From: Neorhizobium sp. SHOUNA12A
Lineage (GTDB): Bacteria > Pseudomonadota > Alphaproteobacteria > Rhizobiales > Rhizobiaceae
Length of the DNA: 35,742 nt
Assembly: GCF_023006505.1 (NCBI RefSeq)
Contig: NZ_JALBGV010000063.1
Coordinates: forward strand, 1-35,742
Direction of reading: 5' to 3'
Shown piece by piece: positions 17,946 to 26,684 of this stretch. Numbering within the stretch: position 1 is the first letter of the stretch; every line of letters begins with the position of its first letter. The position numbers were made by a program, and so were the translations under genes. The notes below the pieces were generated by a model. It saw only the letters and a list, made by a program, of their open reading frames with translations. It did not search any database and was not told the DNA's origin.

Positions 17946-18809
17946 TCAAATCGCCGTCTTTTCCGCAACGTCGAAAAAGGTGTCGCGAATACTTGACGAC
18001 ACTGTGCCCGGATGGCCGTTGGCGACGGGCTTTCCGTCGATTTCGACGATCGGTACGCAGATCCCGGTGGCGGAGGTGAAAAACACCTCGCGGGCGGCCA
18101 GCATCTCTTCCGTCCTGAACTCGCGCTCGACGACCTTGAGATCGAGCTTCCTTGCGACGTCGATGAGCGTCGTGCGGGTGATTCCCTTCAGGATGCCGTG
18201 TTCGGCCGGGCGGGTGACGAGCTCGCCATCCGGCGTGACGATCCAGACATTGGAGGACGCGCCTTCCATGACGATGCCGTTGCGGTCGATGAAGATGGCG
18301 TCCTGGGCACCGGCTTCCTTCGCCTGCTGCTTGGCGAGCACGTTCGGTAGCAGGCCGACCGTCTTGATGTCGACGCGGTCCCAGCGGTTCTCGGGCAGCG
18401 TGATGACCTTGATGCCGTTTGCATATTTCTTGGCGGCGGCCGAGGGATCGGTGCTCTTGGCGGTGATGGTGATGGTCGGCGGCGTGCCGTCTGCCGGGAA
18501 GTAATGGTCGCGGCGGGCGGCACCGCGGGTCACCTGCATGTAGAAGATGCCGTTCTTGACCCGGTTGCGGCGGAGCACTTCGCGGATGACGAAAGTGAGC
18601 GCTGCGCGGCTCATTGGCGATGCCATCCTGAGTTCGCTCAGCGACCGGTCGAGGCGGTTCAGGTGGCGGGTCAAGTCGACGATCATGCCGTGACGCACTT
18701 CGCAGACCTCGTAGACGCCGTCCGCGAACTGGAAACCGCGATCCTCCACATGCACCGCGGCTTCGGAATGGCGAACATATTGTCCGTTCACATAGGCAAT
18801 TCTCGACAT
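17946..18809 (-). CDS. dat: D-amino acid aminotransferase (PLP fold type IV)
   Basis: This 287-residue class IV aminotransferase most likely interconverts D-alanine and D-glutamate using pyridoxal phosphate, feeding peptidoglycan precursors. The start MSRIAYVNGQYV at 18809 has GGGGAT upstream. The PLP lysine is K149 in DIKTVGLLPNVLAKQQAKEAG; E182 in MEGASSNVWIV is the conserved PLP-nitrogen partner. The motif EDRGFQFADGVYEV (22-35) is typical of the D-amino acid branch rather than IlvE. It starts 31 bases after trkA, so it is probably co-transcribed with it. The substrate assignment is by family resemblance; an aminodeoxychorismate lyase-like role is less likely. Confidence 0.88.
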   Translation of the reverse strand: MSRIAYVNGQYVRHSEAAVHVEDRGFQFADGVYEVCEVRHGMIVDLTRHLNRLDRSLSELRMASPMSRAALTFVIREVLRRNRVKNGIFYMQVTRGAARRDHYFPADGTPPTITITAKSTDPSAAAKKYANGIKVITLPENRWDRVDIKTVGLLPNVLAKQQAKEAGAQDAIFIDRNGIVMEGASSNVWIVTPDGELVTRPAEHGILKGITRTTLIDVARKLDLKVVEREFRTEEMLAAREVFFTSATGICVPIVEIDGKPVANGHPGTVSSSIRDTFFDVAEKTAI

Positions 18810-18840
18810 CGATATCCCCTGCGCTTGTCGCAAATGCTGG

Positions 18841-20217
18841 TTAGAAATACTGGATGGAAACGCGGAAAAGCTGCTCCACATGGCGCACGGCTTCGGCGGC
18901 GGCAAACAGCACCACCCGGTCGCGCGCCTTGATCCTGGTGTCGCCGTTCGGGCGGATCACCGCCTCGCCGCGATAGATGGCGCCGATACGGACGCCGTCC
19001 GGCAGGTCGAGCTCGCGGAAAGCCCGGCCGACCAGCGGCGAGGTTTCGAGCGCCTCGGCCTCGATGATCTCGGCAGCACCATTCTGCACCGCATAGACGG
19101 AGCGGATGCGGCCCTTGCGGACATGTTGCAGGACGCGGGAGATCGTCACGGCGCGCGGATTGATCTGCGCATCGATGCCGAGCGCGTCGGTGACCTGATG
19201 GAAGGAGGTGGAGTTGATCAGCACCAGGTTCGACTTGCAACCGAGCGATTTCGCCATGACCGCGCCGAGGATGTTGATCTGGTCGTTGTTGGTCAGCATC
19301 ACGATCAGGTCGGTATCCTGGATATCCGCCTGGGTGAGAATATTCTGGTCGAGCGCCGAGCCGTGCAGCACGATCGTATTGCGCAGCTGCTCGGAAACCA
19401 CCATCGCCTTGTCCCGATCGCTCTCGATGATCTTCAGCCGCGTCCTCGGCTGGTGTTCCTCGATGGTGCGGGCGACGTAATAGCCAATATTGCCGCCGCC
19501 GGCGATGATGATGCGGCGTGCCTCCTGCTCCTCGTGGCCGAACAGGCCGAGCGTGCGGCGAATGTGTTCGCGCTGGCAGATGACATAGGCAAGATCGCCG
19601 ACCTCGAGCTCATCGGCGGAGCGGGCAACGGTCAGAACACCGTTCCTGAAGATGCCGACTACCGTCGCCATCAGGTCGGGGAAGAGGTCGGAAAGCTGAT
19701 GCAGGGGTGTGGCGACGACCGGGCAATCCTCCATGCATTCGATCGCCACCATGGCGATGTGATCCTCGGCGAAGCGGACGACATCGGTGGCGCCGGGAAA
19801 GGATATCCGACGCAGCACCATCTTGCCGACCTCAATCTCCGGCGAGATCGTCACGTCGATCGACATGTTCTGGCGGCTGAACAGATCGGCATATTCCGGC
19901 TTCAGATAGTTCTGGGCGCGGATGCGGGCGATCTTGGTGGGCACGGAGAAGAGCGCCTGCGCGACCTCGCAGGCGACGATGTTGACCTCGTCGTAGAGCG
20001 TCACCGCGATGATCATGTCTGCGTCTTTGGCGCCCGCCTTTTCCAGCACGTCCGGATGGGCGCCGTGGCCGACATAACCCTTGACGTCGAGGGTCTCGGT
20101 GATCGCGGCGATCAGGGTCGCCGAGGTATCGATGACGGAGACGTCATTGTCCTCCTGCGACAGCCGTTCGGCGATGCCGTAGCCCACCTGCCCCGCGCCG
20201 CATATGATCACTTTCAT
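18841..20217 (-). CDS. trkA: Trk potassium uptake regulator TrkA
   Basis: TrkA is the cytoplasmic NAD(H)/nucleotide-binding ring that gates the TrkH/TrkG potassium channel. The 458 residues contain two RCK modules: the first Rossmann motif GAGQVG at 7-12 and the second GGGNIG at 240-245. Each is followed by the acidic residue that binds the ribose (VIDTSA, IIESDRD). Two RCK-C domains lie near 140-225 and 370-458. It starts 20 bases after ntrX, suggesting it is the third gene of the ntrY-ntrX unit. This linkage to nitrogen regulation is conserved in rhizobia and Azospirillum-like bacteria, although the mechanistic reason is unknown. No trkH is in the window. Confidence 0.95.
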   Translation of the reverse strand: MKVIICGAGQVGYGIAERLSQEDNDVSVIDTSATLIAAITETLDVKGYVGHGAHPDVLEKAGAKDADMIIAVTLYDEVNIVACEVAQALFSVPTKIARIRAQNYLKPEYADLFSRQNMSIDVTISPEIEVGKMVLRRISFPGATDVVRFAEDHIAMVAIECMEDCPVVATPLHQLSDLFPDLMATVVGIFRNGVLTVARSADELEVGDLAYVICQREHIRRTLGLFGHEEQEARRIIIAGGGNIGYYVARTIEEHQPRTRLKIIESDRDKAMVVSEQLRNTIVLHGSALDQNILTQADIQDTDLIVMLTNNDQINILGAVMAKSLGCKSNLVLINSTSFHQVTDALGIDAQINPRAVTISRVLQHVRKGRIRSVYAVQNGAAEIIEAEALETSPLVGRAFRELDLPDGVRIGAIYRGEAVIRPNGDTRIKARDRVVLFAAAEAVRHVEQLFRVSIQYF

Positions 20218-20237
20218 AGGTTACATACCGGCATCGG

Positions 20238-21602
20238 CTACACACCGAGCGACTTGAGCTTGCGGTGCAGTGCCGAACGTTCCATGCCCACGAATTCCGC
20301 GGTGCGCGAAATATTGCCGCCGAACCGGTTGATCTGGGCGATCAGGTAGTCGCGCTCGAACATTTCGCGGGCTTCGCGCAGCGGCAGCGTCATGATGTGG
20401 TAGTCGCCCTTGGCCGAAACCTTCGGCAACATGTCGCCGAGGTCGGTTGGCAGCATGTCGGCGGAAATCGGCGAATCCGGGCCGTCGGAGCGGGCAAGGA
20501 TCATCAGCCGCTCGATATTGTTGCGGAGCTGGCGGATATTGCCCGGCCAGTCGTGGGCCTGCAGGACGGCCATGGCGTCCTCGCCGATCTTGCGAGGACG
20601 GATACCGGCCTGTTCGGAAATCTGGCGCATGAACATGTCGACCAGGAAAGGAATGTCCTCGCGCCGTTCGGCGAGCGCCGGCACCTTGACCGGCACGACG
20701 GCCAGCCGGTGGTAGAGATCTTCGCGGAACGAGCCGTCGGCGATCAGGCTTTCGAGATTGTAGCAGGTCGAGGAGATGATGCGGACATCGACCTTGACGC
20801 GCTTGGAACCGCCGACGCGCTCGAACTGCTGATCGACCAGCACGCGAAGAATCTTGTTCTGCGTCTCGCGCGGCATTTCGCCGACTTCGTCGAGATAGAG
20901 GATGCCGCGATGGGCCTCTTCCAGAGCACCGATCTTGCGCGCCTGGCCGGGAGCGCCTTCGGTGCCGAACAGAGCGACCTCCATGCGATCGGGCGTGATC
21001 GTCGCCGCGTTCAGCGCCACGAACGGACCGGCGACGCGGGACGAGCGCTTGTGGATCATCCGCGCCACCAGTTCCTTGCCGGAGCCGGAAGGGCCGAGGA
21101 TCATCACGCGGCTGTTGGTGGGCGCGACCTTCTCGATCGTCTGGCGGAGCTGCGAGACGGCAACCGAGGTGCCGACCAGCTCGGCAGCGTCCCCGGTGCG
21201 CTTCTTGAGCTCGGTCACCTCGCGCTTCAGCTTGGAGTTTTCGAGTGCCCGCTCGGCGATCAGGATCAGACGGTCGGCCTTGAACGGCTTTTCGATGAAG
21301 TCGAAGGCGCCGCGCTTGATGGCGGAGACCGCCGTCTCGACATTGCCGTGGCCGGAGATCATCACGACAGGCAATTCAGGATGCCGGCTCTTGACTTCGT
21401 CGAGCAACGCCAGGCCGTCGAGCCTGGAGCCCTGCATCCAGATATCCAGGAAGATCAGCCGCGGCACGCGATCGGATATCGCTGCCAGCGCGCTGTCGCT
21501 GTCATGTGCCGTGCGGGTTTCATGGCCCTCATCGGACAAAATACCTGAAACGATATCGCGGATATCCGCCTCGTCATCTACGACCAGAATATCAGACGCC
21601 AT
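20238..21602 (-). CDS. ntrX: Nitrogen response regulator NtrX
   Basis: NtrX is the response regulator paired with NtrY. The 454 residues carry a receiver domain with phospho-acceptor D53 (FLDIWM), an AAA+ sigma-54-activator-like domain with Walker A GPSGSGKE (170-177) and Walker B ILYLDEVGEMP, and a Fis-type helix-turn-helix at the end (ISRTAEFVGMERSALHRKL). The GAFTGA loop that contacts sigma-54 is absent. Where NtrC has FGHEKGAFTGA, this protein has FGTEGAPGQARK, so activation through sigma-54 is doubtful and action as a sigma-70-type regulator or repressor is more likely. The start has AAGGA eight bases upstream and overlaps the end of ntrY by 11 bases. Confidence 0.96.
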   Translation of the reverse strand: MASDILVVDDEADIRDIVSGILSDEGHETRTAHDSDSALAAISDRVPRLIFLDIWMQGSRLDGLALLDEVKSRHPELPVVMISGHGNVETAVSAIKRGAFDFIEKPFKADRLILIAERALENSKLKREVTELKKRTGDAAELVGTSVAVSQLRQTIEKVAPTNSRVMILGPSGSGKELVARMIHKRSSRVAGPFVALNAATITPDRMEVALFGTEGAPGQARKIGALEEAHRGILYLDEVGEMPRETQNKILRVLVDQQFERVGGSKRVKVDVRIISSTCYNLESLIADGSFREDLYHRLAVVPVKVPALAERREDIPFLVDMFMRQISEQAGIRPRKIGEDAMAVLQAHDWPGNIRQLRNNIERLMILARSDGPDSPISADMLPTDLGDMLPKVSAKGDYHIMTLPLREAREMFERDYLIAQINRFGGNISRTAEFVGMERSALHRKLKSLGV

Positions 21603-23865
21603 AAGCCAATTCCTTGTTATTATCCGTTCCCGGCACCGCCACCTGCTCCAGATGCGGCAGCAGCACCCTGATCATGGCGCCTTTGCCATGATCGAAATCG
21701 GCGGGAGCATCGTGCAATTCGAGCTGCCCGCCGTGTTCTTCAATGATCTTCTTGACGATGGCGAGGCCCAGTCCCGTGCCCTTGTCGCGCATGGTCATGT
21801 AGGGTTCGAGGATGCGGTGCCGGTTTTCGGTCGGCAGGCCGCTGCCATTGTCGATGATGTCGACCACATAGGTGTCGCGCTCCGCATCGTAGACCGATCG
21901 CACCTTGACCTTGCGGCCGTCACGTTCCTGATCGCTCGGCACCGCCTCGATCGCCTCGACGGCATTCTTGATGAGATTGCCGAAGGCCTGGCCGAGCATG
22001 CGCGTATCGAACATGCCCTTCAGCGGCTCCTCGCCGAGCTCGCGGATGAAATCGACATGGGTGGTGCCCATCTCGCGCAGGAAGATCGCGTCGCGCAGGA
22101 TATCGCGCAGATCGGCCTCTTCCTTGGCGGGTTTCGGCATGCGGGCAAAGGACGAGAATTCGTCGACCATGCGGCCGATATCGCCGACCTGGCGCACGAT
22201 CGTGTCGGTGCACTGGTCGAAGACGGCGCGATCGTCCTCGGCGATCTGCTTGCCGTAGCGACGCTTGAGGCGCTCGGCGGACAACTGGATCGGGGTGAGC
22301 GGGTTCTTGATCTCGTGGGCGATGCGGCGGGCGACATCCGCCCAGGCGGTGGAGCGCTGGGCGATCACGAGGTCGGTGATATCGTCGAGCGTCACCACAT
22401 AGCTGTCATGCGCGGCGCGCTGTTCCTCGCGGGTGACCTGAACCGACAGCGTCCGCTCCTTGCCGCCGCGCATCAGGTTCACCTGCTTGCGGAACTCGCC
22501 GCGGGCCCTGCTGCGCGCCTCGGTGAGGACGTGGTCGATCTCGGGGGCGACATCCTGGAGCTTCTCGCCCATCAGCTTTTCGGCGGGAAGGTCGAGGAGA
22601 TGTTCCGCCGACGGATTGACGATGGTGATACGGCGGTCTTCCTCGACGCCGATAACGGCAGCGGTGACGCCGGACAGCACCGCCTCGATGAAGCGGCGGC
22701 GGTCATCGACCTCGTCCTTGGCTTCAAGGATCTCGTCGCGCTGGCTGCGTATTTCGGAAATCATCTTGTTGAAGGTACGCGACAGGCTGCCGACGTCGCC
22801 ATCGGCGGCGCGCACCGGCACGACGACGTTGAGATTGCCGGTCGCCACGCTGTCGGCGGCGCTGATCAGCAGCCGGATCGGGCGGACGATGCGGTCGGCG
22901 ACCGCGATCGCCGTCCAGATCGCCGCGAGCAGCACGATCAGCGCGAAACCGAGATAGAGCACCGCAAAGGCGATCTGCAGCGATGTGCGGCCGGCCTCCA
23001 TCGCCTGGTATTCGGCGGTGTTCTCCTCCATCAGCCGCATGGCCGAGATGACCTTCGGATCAACGGCGCGGATCGTATAGAGATAGGAGCCCGGAATGGC
23101 ATCGAGCTTGATGACGGCGCCGACAAGGTTGGTGACACCAGGCGGGATCAAGGTCGGCTGGCCGGCCGCCGCGGTCTTCAGCGCATCCGCCGGGATCGCC
23201 GGCAGCGGCTTTTCGGTCTTGATATCTGCCTGAACGATCGCCTGGCCGTCCTCGCGCACCAAGAAGGCGCCCAGCATGCCGCGGCCCCGCGCCTGGCGGG
23301 TCATCAGCTCCACGAAACCGGTACGGTCGAGATAGAACATCGGCCGGTTGCGCTCGAGGTCGTTCGACATCGACACCGTCTGGCCCTGAAGATAGCTGGC
23401 ATTCTCGAGCATATAGGCGCGGGCGACGTCCTGGGAGGACTGCACGATCGACTGGGTACGCAGCGAGAACCAGCGGTCGAGGCCGACATTGAGCGTGAGG
23501 CTGGCGAAGATCGCCACCAGAACCGCCGGGGTGATCGCCACGATCGAGAAGAGCACGACGATGCGGACATGCAGGCGGGCCGCGGCGCGGCCGCGGTTGC
23601 GCGCCTTTACCAGCCGGACGATCTCGCGGCCGATCAGATACATCAGGCAGAGGATGAAAAGCGAATTCAGCGCAGCCGACGCGATCACCACATTCGTGGT
23701 CGGGGCGATCGGGGTCAGGCCGAGCAGGATGAACAGTGTCACCGACGCACAGATCAAGGCTCCGCCGGCGAGCAGAAGGCCGGGGAGCGCGAAGGACGCG
23801 CGCCGATCCTGCACTGACACCGCTGGCTCGTCTTCGGCCATCGGCGCTGTTACGCCTTCCGTCAT
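21592..23865 (-). CDS. ntrY: Membrane nitrogen/redox sensor kinase NtrY
   Basis: This sensor histidine kinase phosphorylates NtrX; in relatives it senses redox state or nitrogen/nitrate status. It is 757 residues, starting MTEGVTAPMAE at 23865 with GGAG about nine bases before. The N-terminal part has three close hydrophobic segments. A large periplasmic loop, a fourth membrane segment (IAFAVLYLGFALIVLLAAIW), HAMP and PAS domains follow. The dimerisation box AHEIKNPLTPIQLS carries phospho-His H517. The ATPase domain has N box NLIKNAVEAI, G1 DNGSGLP and G2 GTGLGLAIVKKI. The 222-base gap to ntrC upstream suggests its own promoter. This is the full domain set of the family. Confidence 0.96.
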   Translation of the reverse strand: MTEGVTAPMAEDEPAVSVQDRRASFALPGLLLAGGALICASVTLFILLGLTPIAPTTNVVIASAALNSLFILCLMYLIGREIVRLVKARNRGRAAARLHVRIVVLFSIVAITPAVLVAIFASLTLNVGLDRWFSLRTQSIVQSSQDVARAYMLENASYLQGQTVSMSNDLERNRPMFYLDRTGFVELMTRQARGRGMLGAFLVREDGQAIVQADIKTEKPLPAIPADALKTAAAGQPTLIPPGVTNLVGAVIKLDAIPGSYLYTIRAVDPKVISAMRLMEENTAEYQAMEAGRTSLQIAFAVLYLGFALIVLLAAIWTAIAVADRIVRPIRLLISAADSVATGNLNVVVPVRAADGDVGSLSRTFNKMISEIRSQRDEILEAKDEVDDRRRFIEAVLSGVTAAVIGVEEDRRITIVNPSAEHLLDLPAEKLMGEKLQDVAPEIDHVLTEARSRARGEFRKQVNLMRGGKERTLSVQVTREEQRAAHDSYVVTLDDITDLVIAQRSTAWADVARRIAHEIKNPLTPIQLSAERLKRRYGKQIAEDDRAVFDQCTDTIVRQVGDIGRMVDEFSSFARMPKPAKEEADLRDILRDAIFLREMGTTHVDFIRELGEEPLKGMFDTRMLGQAFGNLIKNAVEAIEAVPSDQERDGRKVKVRSVYDAERDTYVVDIIDNGSGLPTENRHRILEPYMTMRDKGTGLGLAIVKKIIEEHGGQLELHDAPADFDHGKGAMIRVLLPHLEQVAVPGTDNNKELAYGV

Positions 23866-24087
23866 CGAATCCACTCCGATCCCCAAAACCCTCGCGGGAG
23901 ATCATTTCAACCCGGTCAGACCGAGCGAAGCGACAGCCACTTTCCAGAAAAAGGGCCGGCCTACCCCCTCGACGGCCGCCACTCCGTCGAGCATTCACCA
24001 AACCCTGCGTGACCTTTAAGCAACGCAATGTGGCGAAAATGCAACGATGAGCGGAAGGTGTCAAGCAGCTGGGAACAAACTAACGCA

Positions 24088-25539
24088 TCAGGCGCCACGA
24101 GAGCTGCGATAGACTGAGACACCCAGTTCCCGGATCTTCTTTCGCAGGGTGTTGCGATTGAGGCCGAGGAGATCGGCCGCCTTGATCTGGTTGCCGCGGG
24201 TGGCCGTCAGTGCCGCCAGGATCAGCGGATACTCCAGCTCCGTCAGGACGCGATCGTAGAGGCCTGGCGGCGGCAGGTTGTCGCCGAAGCTCGCGAAATA
24301 GGTGCGCATGTTTTCTTCGACGGCTTGCGCGATGGTGAGCGAACCGTTGCGCGTGCCCATTTTATCGATCGGGCTGTCGGGAACATCCGAGCGCAGCTCC
24401 GATTCGATGATCTCGCGGCTCATGACCTCCTGCGGATATAGCGCCATCAGGCGGCGGACCAGGTTTTCCAGCTCTCGCACGTTGCCCGGCCAGGCATAGG
24501 CCTTCATGAGATCCAGCGCCTCGGTGTCGAAACGCTTGCCGTCGAGCCCCTCCTTTTCGGCCATCTGCATGAAATGGCGAACGAGATCGGGAATGTCCTC
24601 GGCGCGGTCGCGCAAGGGAGGCAGACGCAGCGGCACGACGTTCAAGCGGTAATAAAGGTCCTCGCGGAACAGGCCCTGGTTGATGAGGTGCTTCAGGTCC
24701 TTGTTGGTCGCCGCGACGATGCGCACGTCGGTACGGATCGGCGTGCGACCGCCGACGGTGGTGTATTCGCCCTGTTGCAGGACGCGCAAAAGACGCGTCT
24801 GGGCGTCCATCGGCATGTCGCCGATCTCGTCGAGGAAAAGCGTACCGCCCTCGGCCTGCTCGAAGCGGCCGGTGGAGCGGTTCTGGGCGCCGGTAAAGGC
24901 GCCTTTCTCATGCCCGAAGAGTTCCGATTCGATCAGGTCGCGCGGAATGGCGGCCATGTTGATCGCCACGAACGGACCGTTGCGGCGCTTGCCGTAATCG
25001 TGGAGCGCGCGGGCGACGAGTTCCTTGCCGGTGCCGGACTCGCCGGTGATCATCAGCGTCAGGTCGGTCTGCATCAGCCGCGCGAGGACGCGGTAGATTT
25101 CCTGCATGGCGGCGGAGCGGCCGACCAACGGCATGCCGTCCTGCATGTCGTCGTCGAGGCGGGCGGGCTTGCGCTTCGGTTCTGCAAGTGCCCGGCCGAT
25201 GATGGCGATCAGCTCGGTCAGGTCGAACGGTTTCGGCAGGTAATCGTAGGCGCCCTTTTCGGAGGCCTTGATGGCGGTCATGAAGGTGTTCTGGGCACTC
25301 ATGACCAGCACCGGCAGATCGGGCCGCGCCTTCTTGATGCGTGGCAGCAGGTCGAAGGCGTTCTCGTCGGGCATGATCACGTCGGTGACGACGAGATCGC
25401 CCTCGCCGGCCGAGATCCAGCGCCACAAGGTGGCGGCATTGGAGGTGATGCGCACTTCGTAGCCCGCCCTGGTCAAGGCCTGGTTCAGAACGGTGCGGAT
25501 GGCCGCGTCGTCGTCGGCGACAAGGATCGTGGCAGTCAT
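24088..25539 (-). CDS. ntrC: Nitrogen regulator NtrC (NtrB partner)
   Basis: NtrC activates sigma-54 promoters for nitrogen assimilation when phosphorylated. It is 483 residues, starting MTATILVADDDAA at 25539 with AGGA eight bases upstream. The receiver domain has D53 in VVTDVIMP; the AAA+ domain has Walker A GESGTGKE (166-173), a complete GAFTGA loop (213-218) and LFLDEIGDMP. The C-terminal Fis-type helix-turn-helix (IKAADLLGLNRNTLRKKI) binds DNA. Its ATG overlaps the ntrB stop as ATGA, so kinase and regulator are made in a coupled way. Confidence 0.97.
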   Translation of the reverse strand: MTATILVADDDAAIRTVLNQALTRAGYEVRITSNAATLWRWISAGEGDLVVTDVIMPDENAFDLLPRIKKARPDLPVLVMSAQNTFMTAIKASEKGAYDYLPKPFDLTELIAIIGRALAEPKRKPARLDDDMQDGMPLVGRSAAMQEIYRVLARLMQTDLTLMITGESGTGKELVARALHDYGKRRNGPFVAINMAAIPRDLIESELFGHEKGAFTGAQNRSTGRFEQAEGGTLFLDEIGDMPMDAQTRLLRVLQQGEYTTVGGRTPIRTDVRIVAATNKDLKHLINQGLFREDLYYRLNVVPLRLPPLRDRAEDIPDLVRHFMQMAEKEGLDGKRFDTEALDLMKAYAWPGNVRELENLVRRLMALYPQEVMSREIIESELRSDVPDSPIDKMGTRNGSLTIAQAVEENMRTYFASFGDNLPPPGLYDRVLTELEYPLILAALTATRGNQIKAADLLGLNRNTLRKKIRELGVSVYRSSRGA

Positions 25540-26684
25540 TTTACGTTTCCTGTGGAGTTCAAGGCGCGGCCGTCGGTGGCCTCTTCCTTGTGCATGGGCA
25601 TCAGAACACGGAATATCGTCCGGCGAGCCTGGCTGTCGCATTCAACGATGCCGCCATGGCCACCGATGATCTTGGCGACCAGGGCCAAGCCCAGGCCGGA
25701 GCCGTTCGTCTTGGTGGTGATGAAGGGATCGAAGAGATGCGGCACGAGATCGGTCGGAACGCCGGGTCCGTTGTCGATGACGCAGAATTCGAGCGGCAGG
25801 GAAATCTTGTCCCGCGTGCCGGCGACCGAGAGCTTGATGCCCGGGCGATAGGCGGTCGTCAGCATGATTTCGCCGTCCGGCTGGTCACCGACGGCTTCGG
25901 CCGCGTTCTTGATGAGGTTGAGGAAAACCTGCACCAGCTGGTCGCGGTTGGCAAAGACCGGCGGCAGCGACGGATCGTACATTTCGGAAATCTTGATCTT
26001 GCGGGCAAAGCCGGCCTTGGCGACCGCCTTCACGTGATCGAGCACCGAATGAATGTTGAGGGCTATGCGATCGACCGGACGTTCGTCGGAGAAGACTTCC
26101 ATGCGATCGACCAGCGAGACGATCCGATCGGTCTCGTCGCAGATCAACTGGGTCAGCGCCCGATCGTCGTCGGGAACCACGCTTTCCAGAAGCTGGGCGG
26201 CGCCGCGGATGCCCGACAGCGGGTTCTTGATCTCATGCGCCAGCATCGAGGCCAAACCCGTCACCGAGCGGGCGGCGGCGCGATGGGTGAGCTGGCGGTC
26301 GATCTTGTCCGCCATGGAACGCTCCTGGAAGACCACGACGACCGAGCCCGGCTCGCTGACGACAGGCGCGACATAGAGGTCGACCAGCTTGTCCTGGCCG
26401 AGGCGGGGCGACGACAGATCGACGCGGTACTCGTTGACCGGCGCTTTACGTTCGCGCACCTGGTCGATCAGGGCGAGCAGCGGGCTGCCGAAGGGGATGA
26501 AGGTGGAGATCCTGTTCTTGGCGAGATGTGCGGCGCTGGCGCCGAAGAAGGCCTCCGCCTCCCAGTTTGCGAACGCGACCTTGCCCGCCGCATCGACCAG
26601 GATCACCGGGTTCTGCACCGAATTGAGGACCGCCATGGCGAGCGCGTTGCCAATCGTGGCATCCTGCGCCTGGGACTTGCTCAT
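25536..26684 (-). CDS. ntrB: Nitrogen sensor kinase/phosphatase NtrB
   Basis: This 382-residue cytosolic two-component kinase/phosphatase controls NtrC phosphorylation and is itself controlled by PII (GlnB). An N-terminal PAS-like domain (about 15-120) is followed by SMLAHEIKNPLSGIRG with phospho-His H150. The ATPase domain has NLIKNAAEAV, DNGPGVP and GSGLGLALVAKI. There is no membrane segment. AAGGAGG lies just before the start, inside the end of dusB, and the start overlaps the dusB stop as ATGA. The dusB-ntrB-ntrC unit is thus tightly coupled, as in other rhizobia. Confidence 0.97.
   Translation of the reverse strand: MSKSQAQDATIGNALAMAVLNSVQNPVILVDAAGKVAFANWEAEAFFGASAAHLAKNRISTFIPFGSPLLALIDQVRERKAPVNEYRVDLSSPRLGQDKLVDLYVAPVVSEPGSVVVVFQERSMADKIDRQLTHRAAARSVTGLASMLAHEIKNPLSGIRGAAQLLESVVPDDDRALTQLICDETDRIVSLVDRMEVFSDERPVDRIALNIHSVLDHVKAVAKAGFARKIKISEMYDPSLPPVFANRDQLVQVFLNLIKNAAEAVGDQPDGEIMLTTAYRPGIKLSVAGTRDKISLPLEFCVIDNGPGVPTDLVPHLFDPFITTKTNGSGLGLALVAKIIGGHGGIVECDSQARRTIFRVLMPMHKEEATDGRALNSTGNVK

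Noticed and set aside
20902..23817. Plus-strand open frame of about 970 codons opposite ntrX/ntrY
   Set aside because: Shadow of ntrY and ntrX, which have full two-component motifs on the minus strand.
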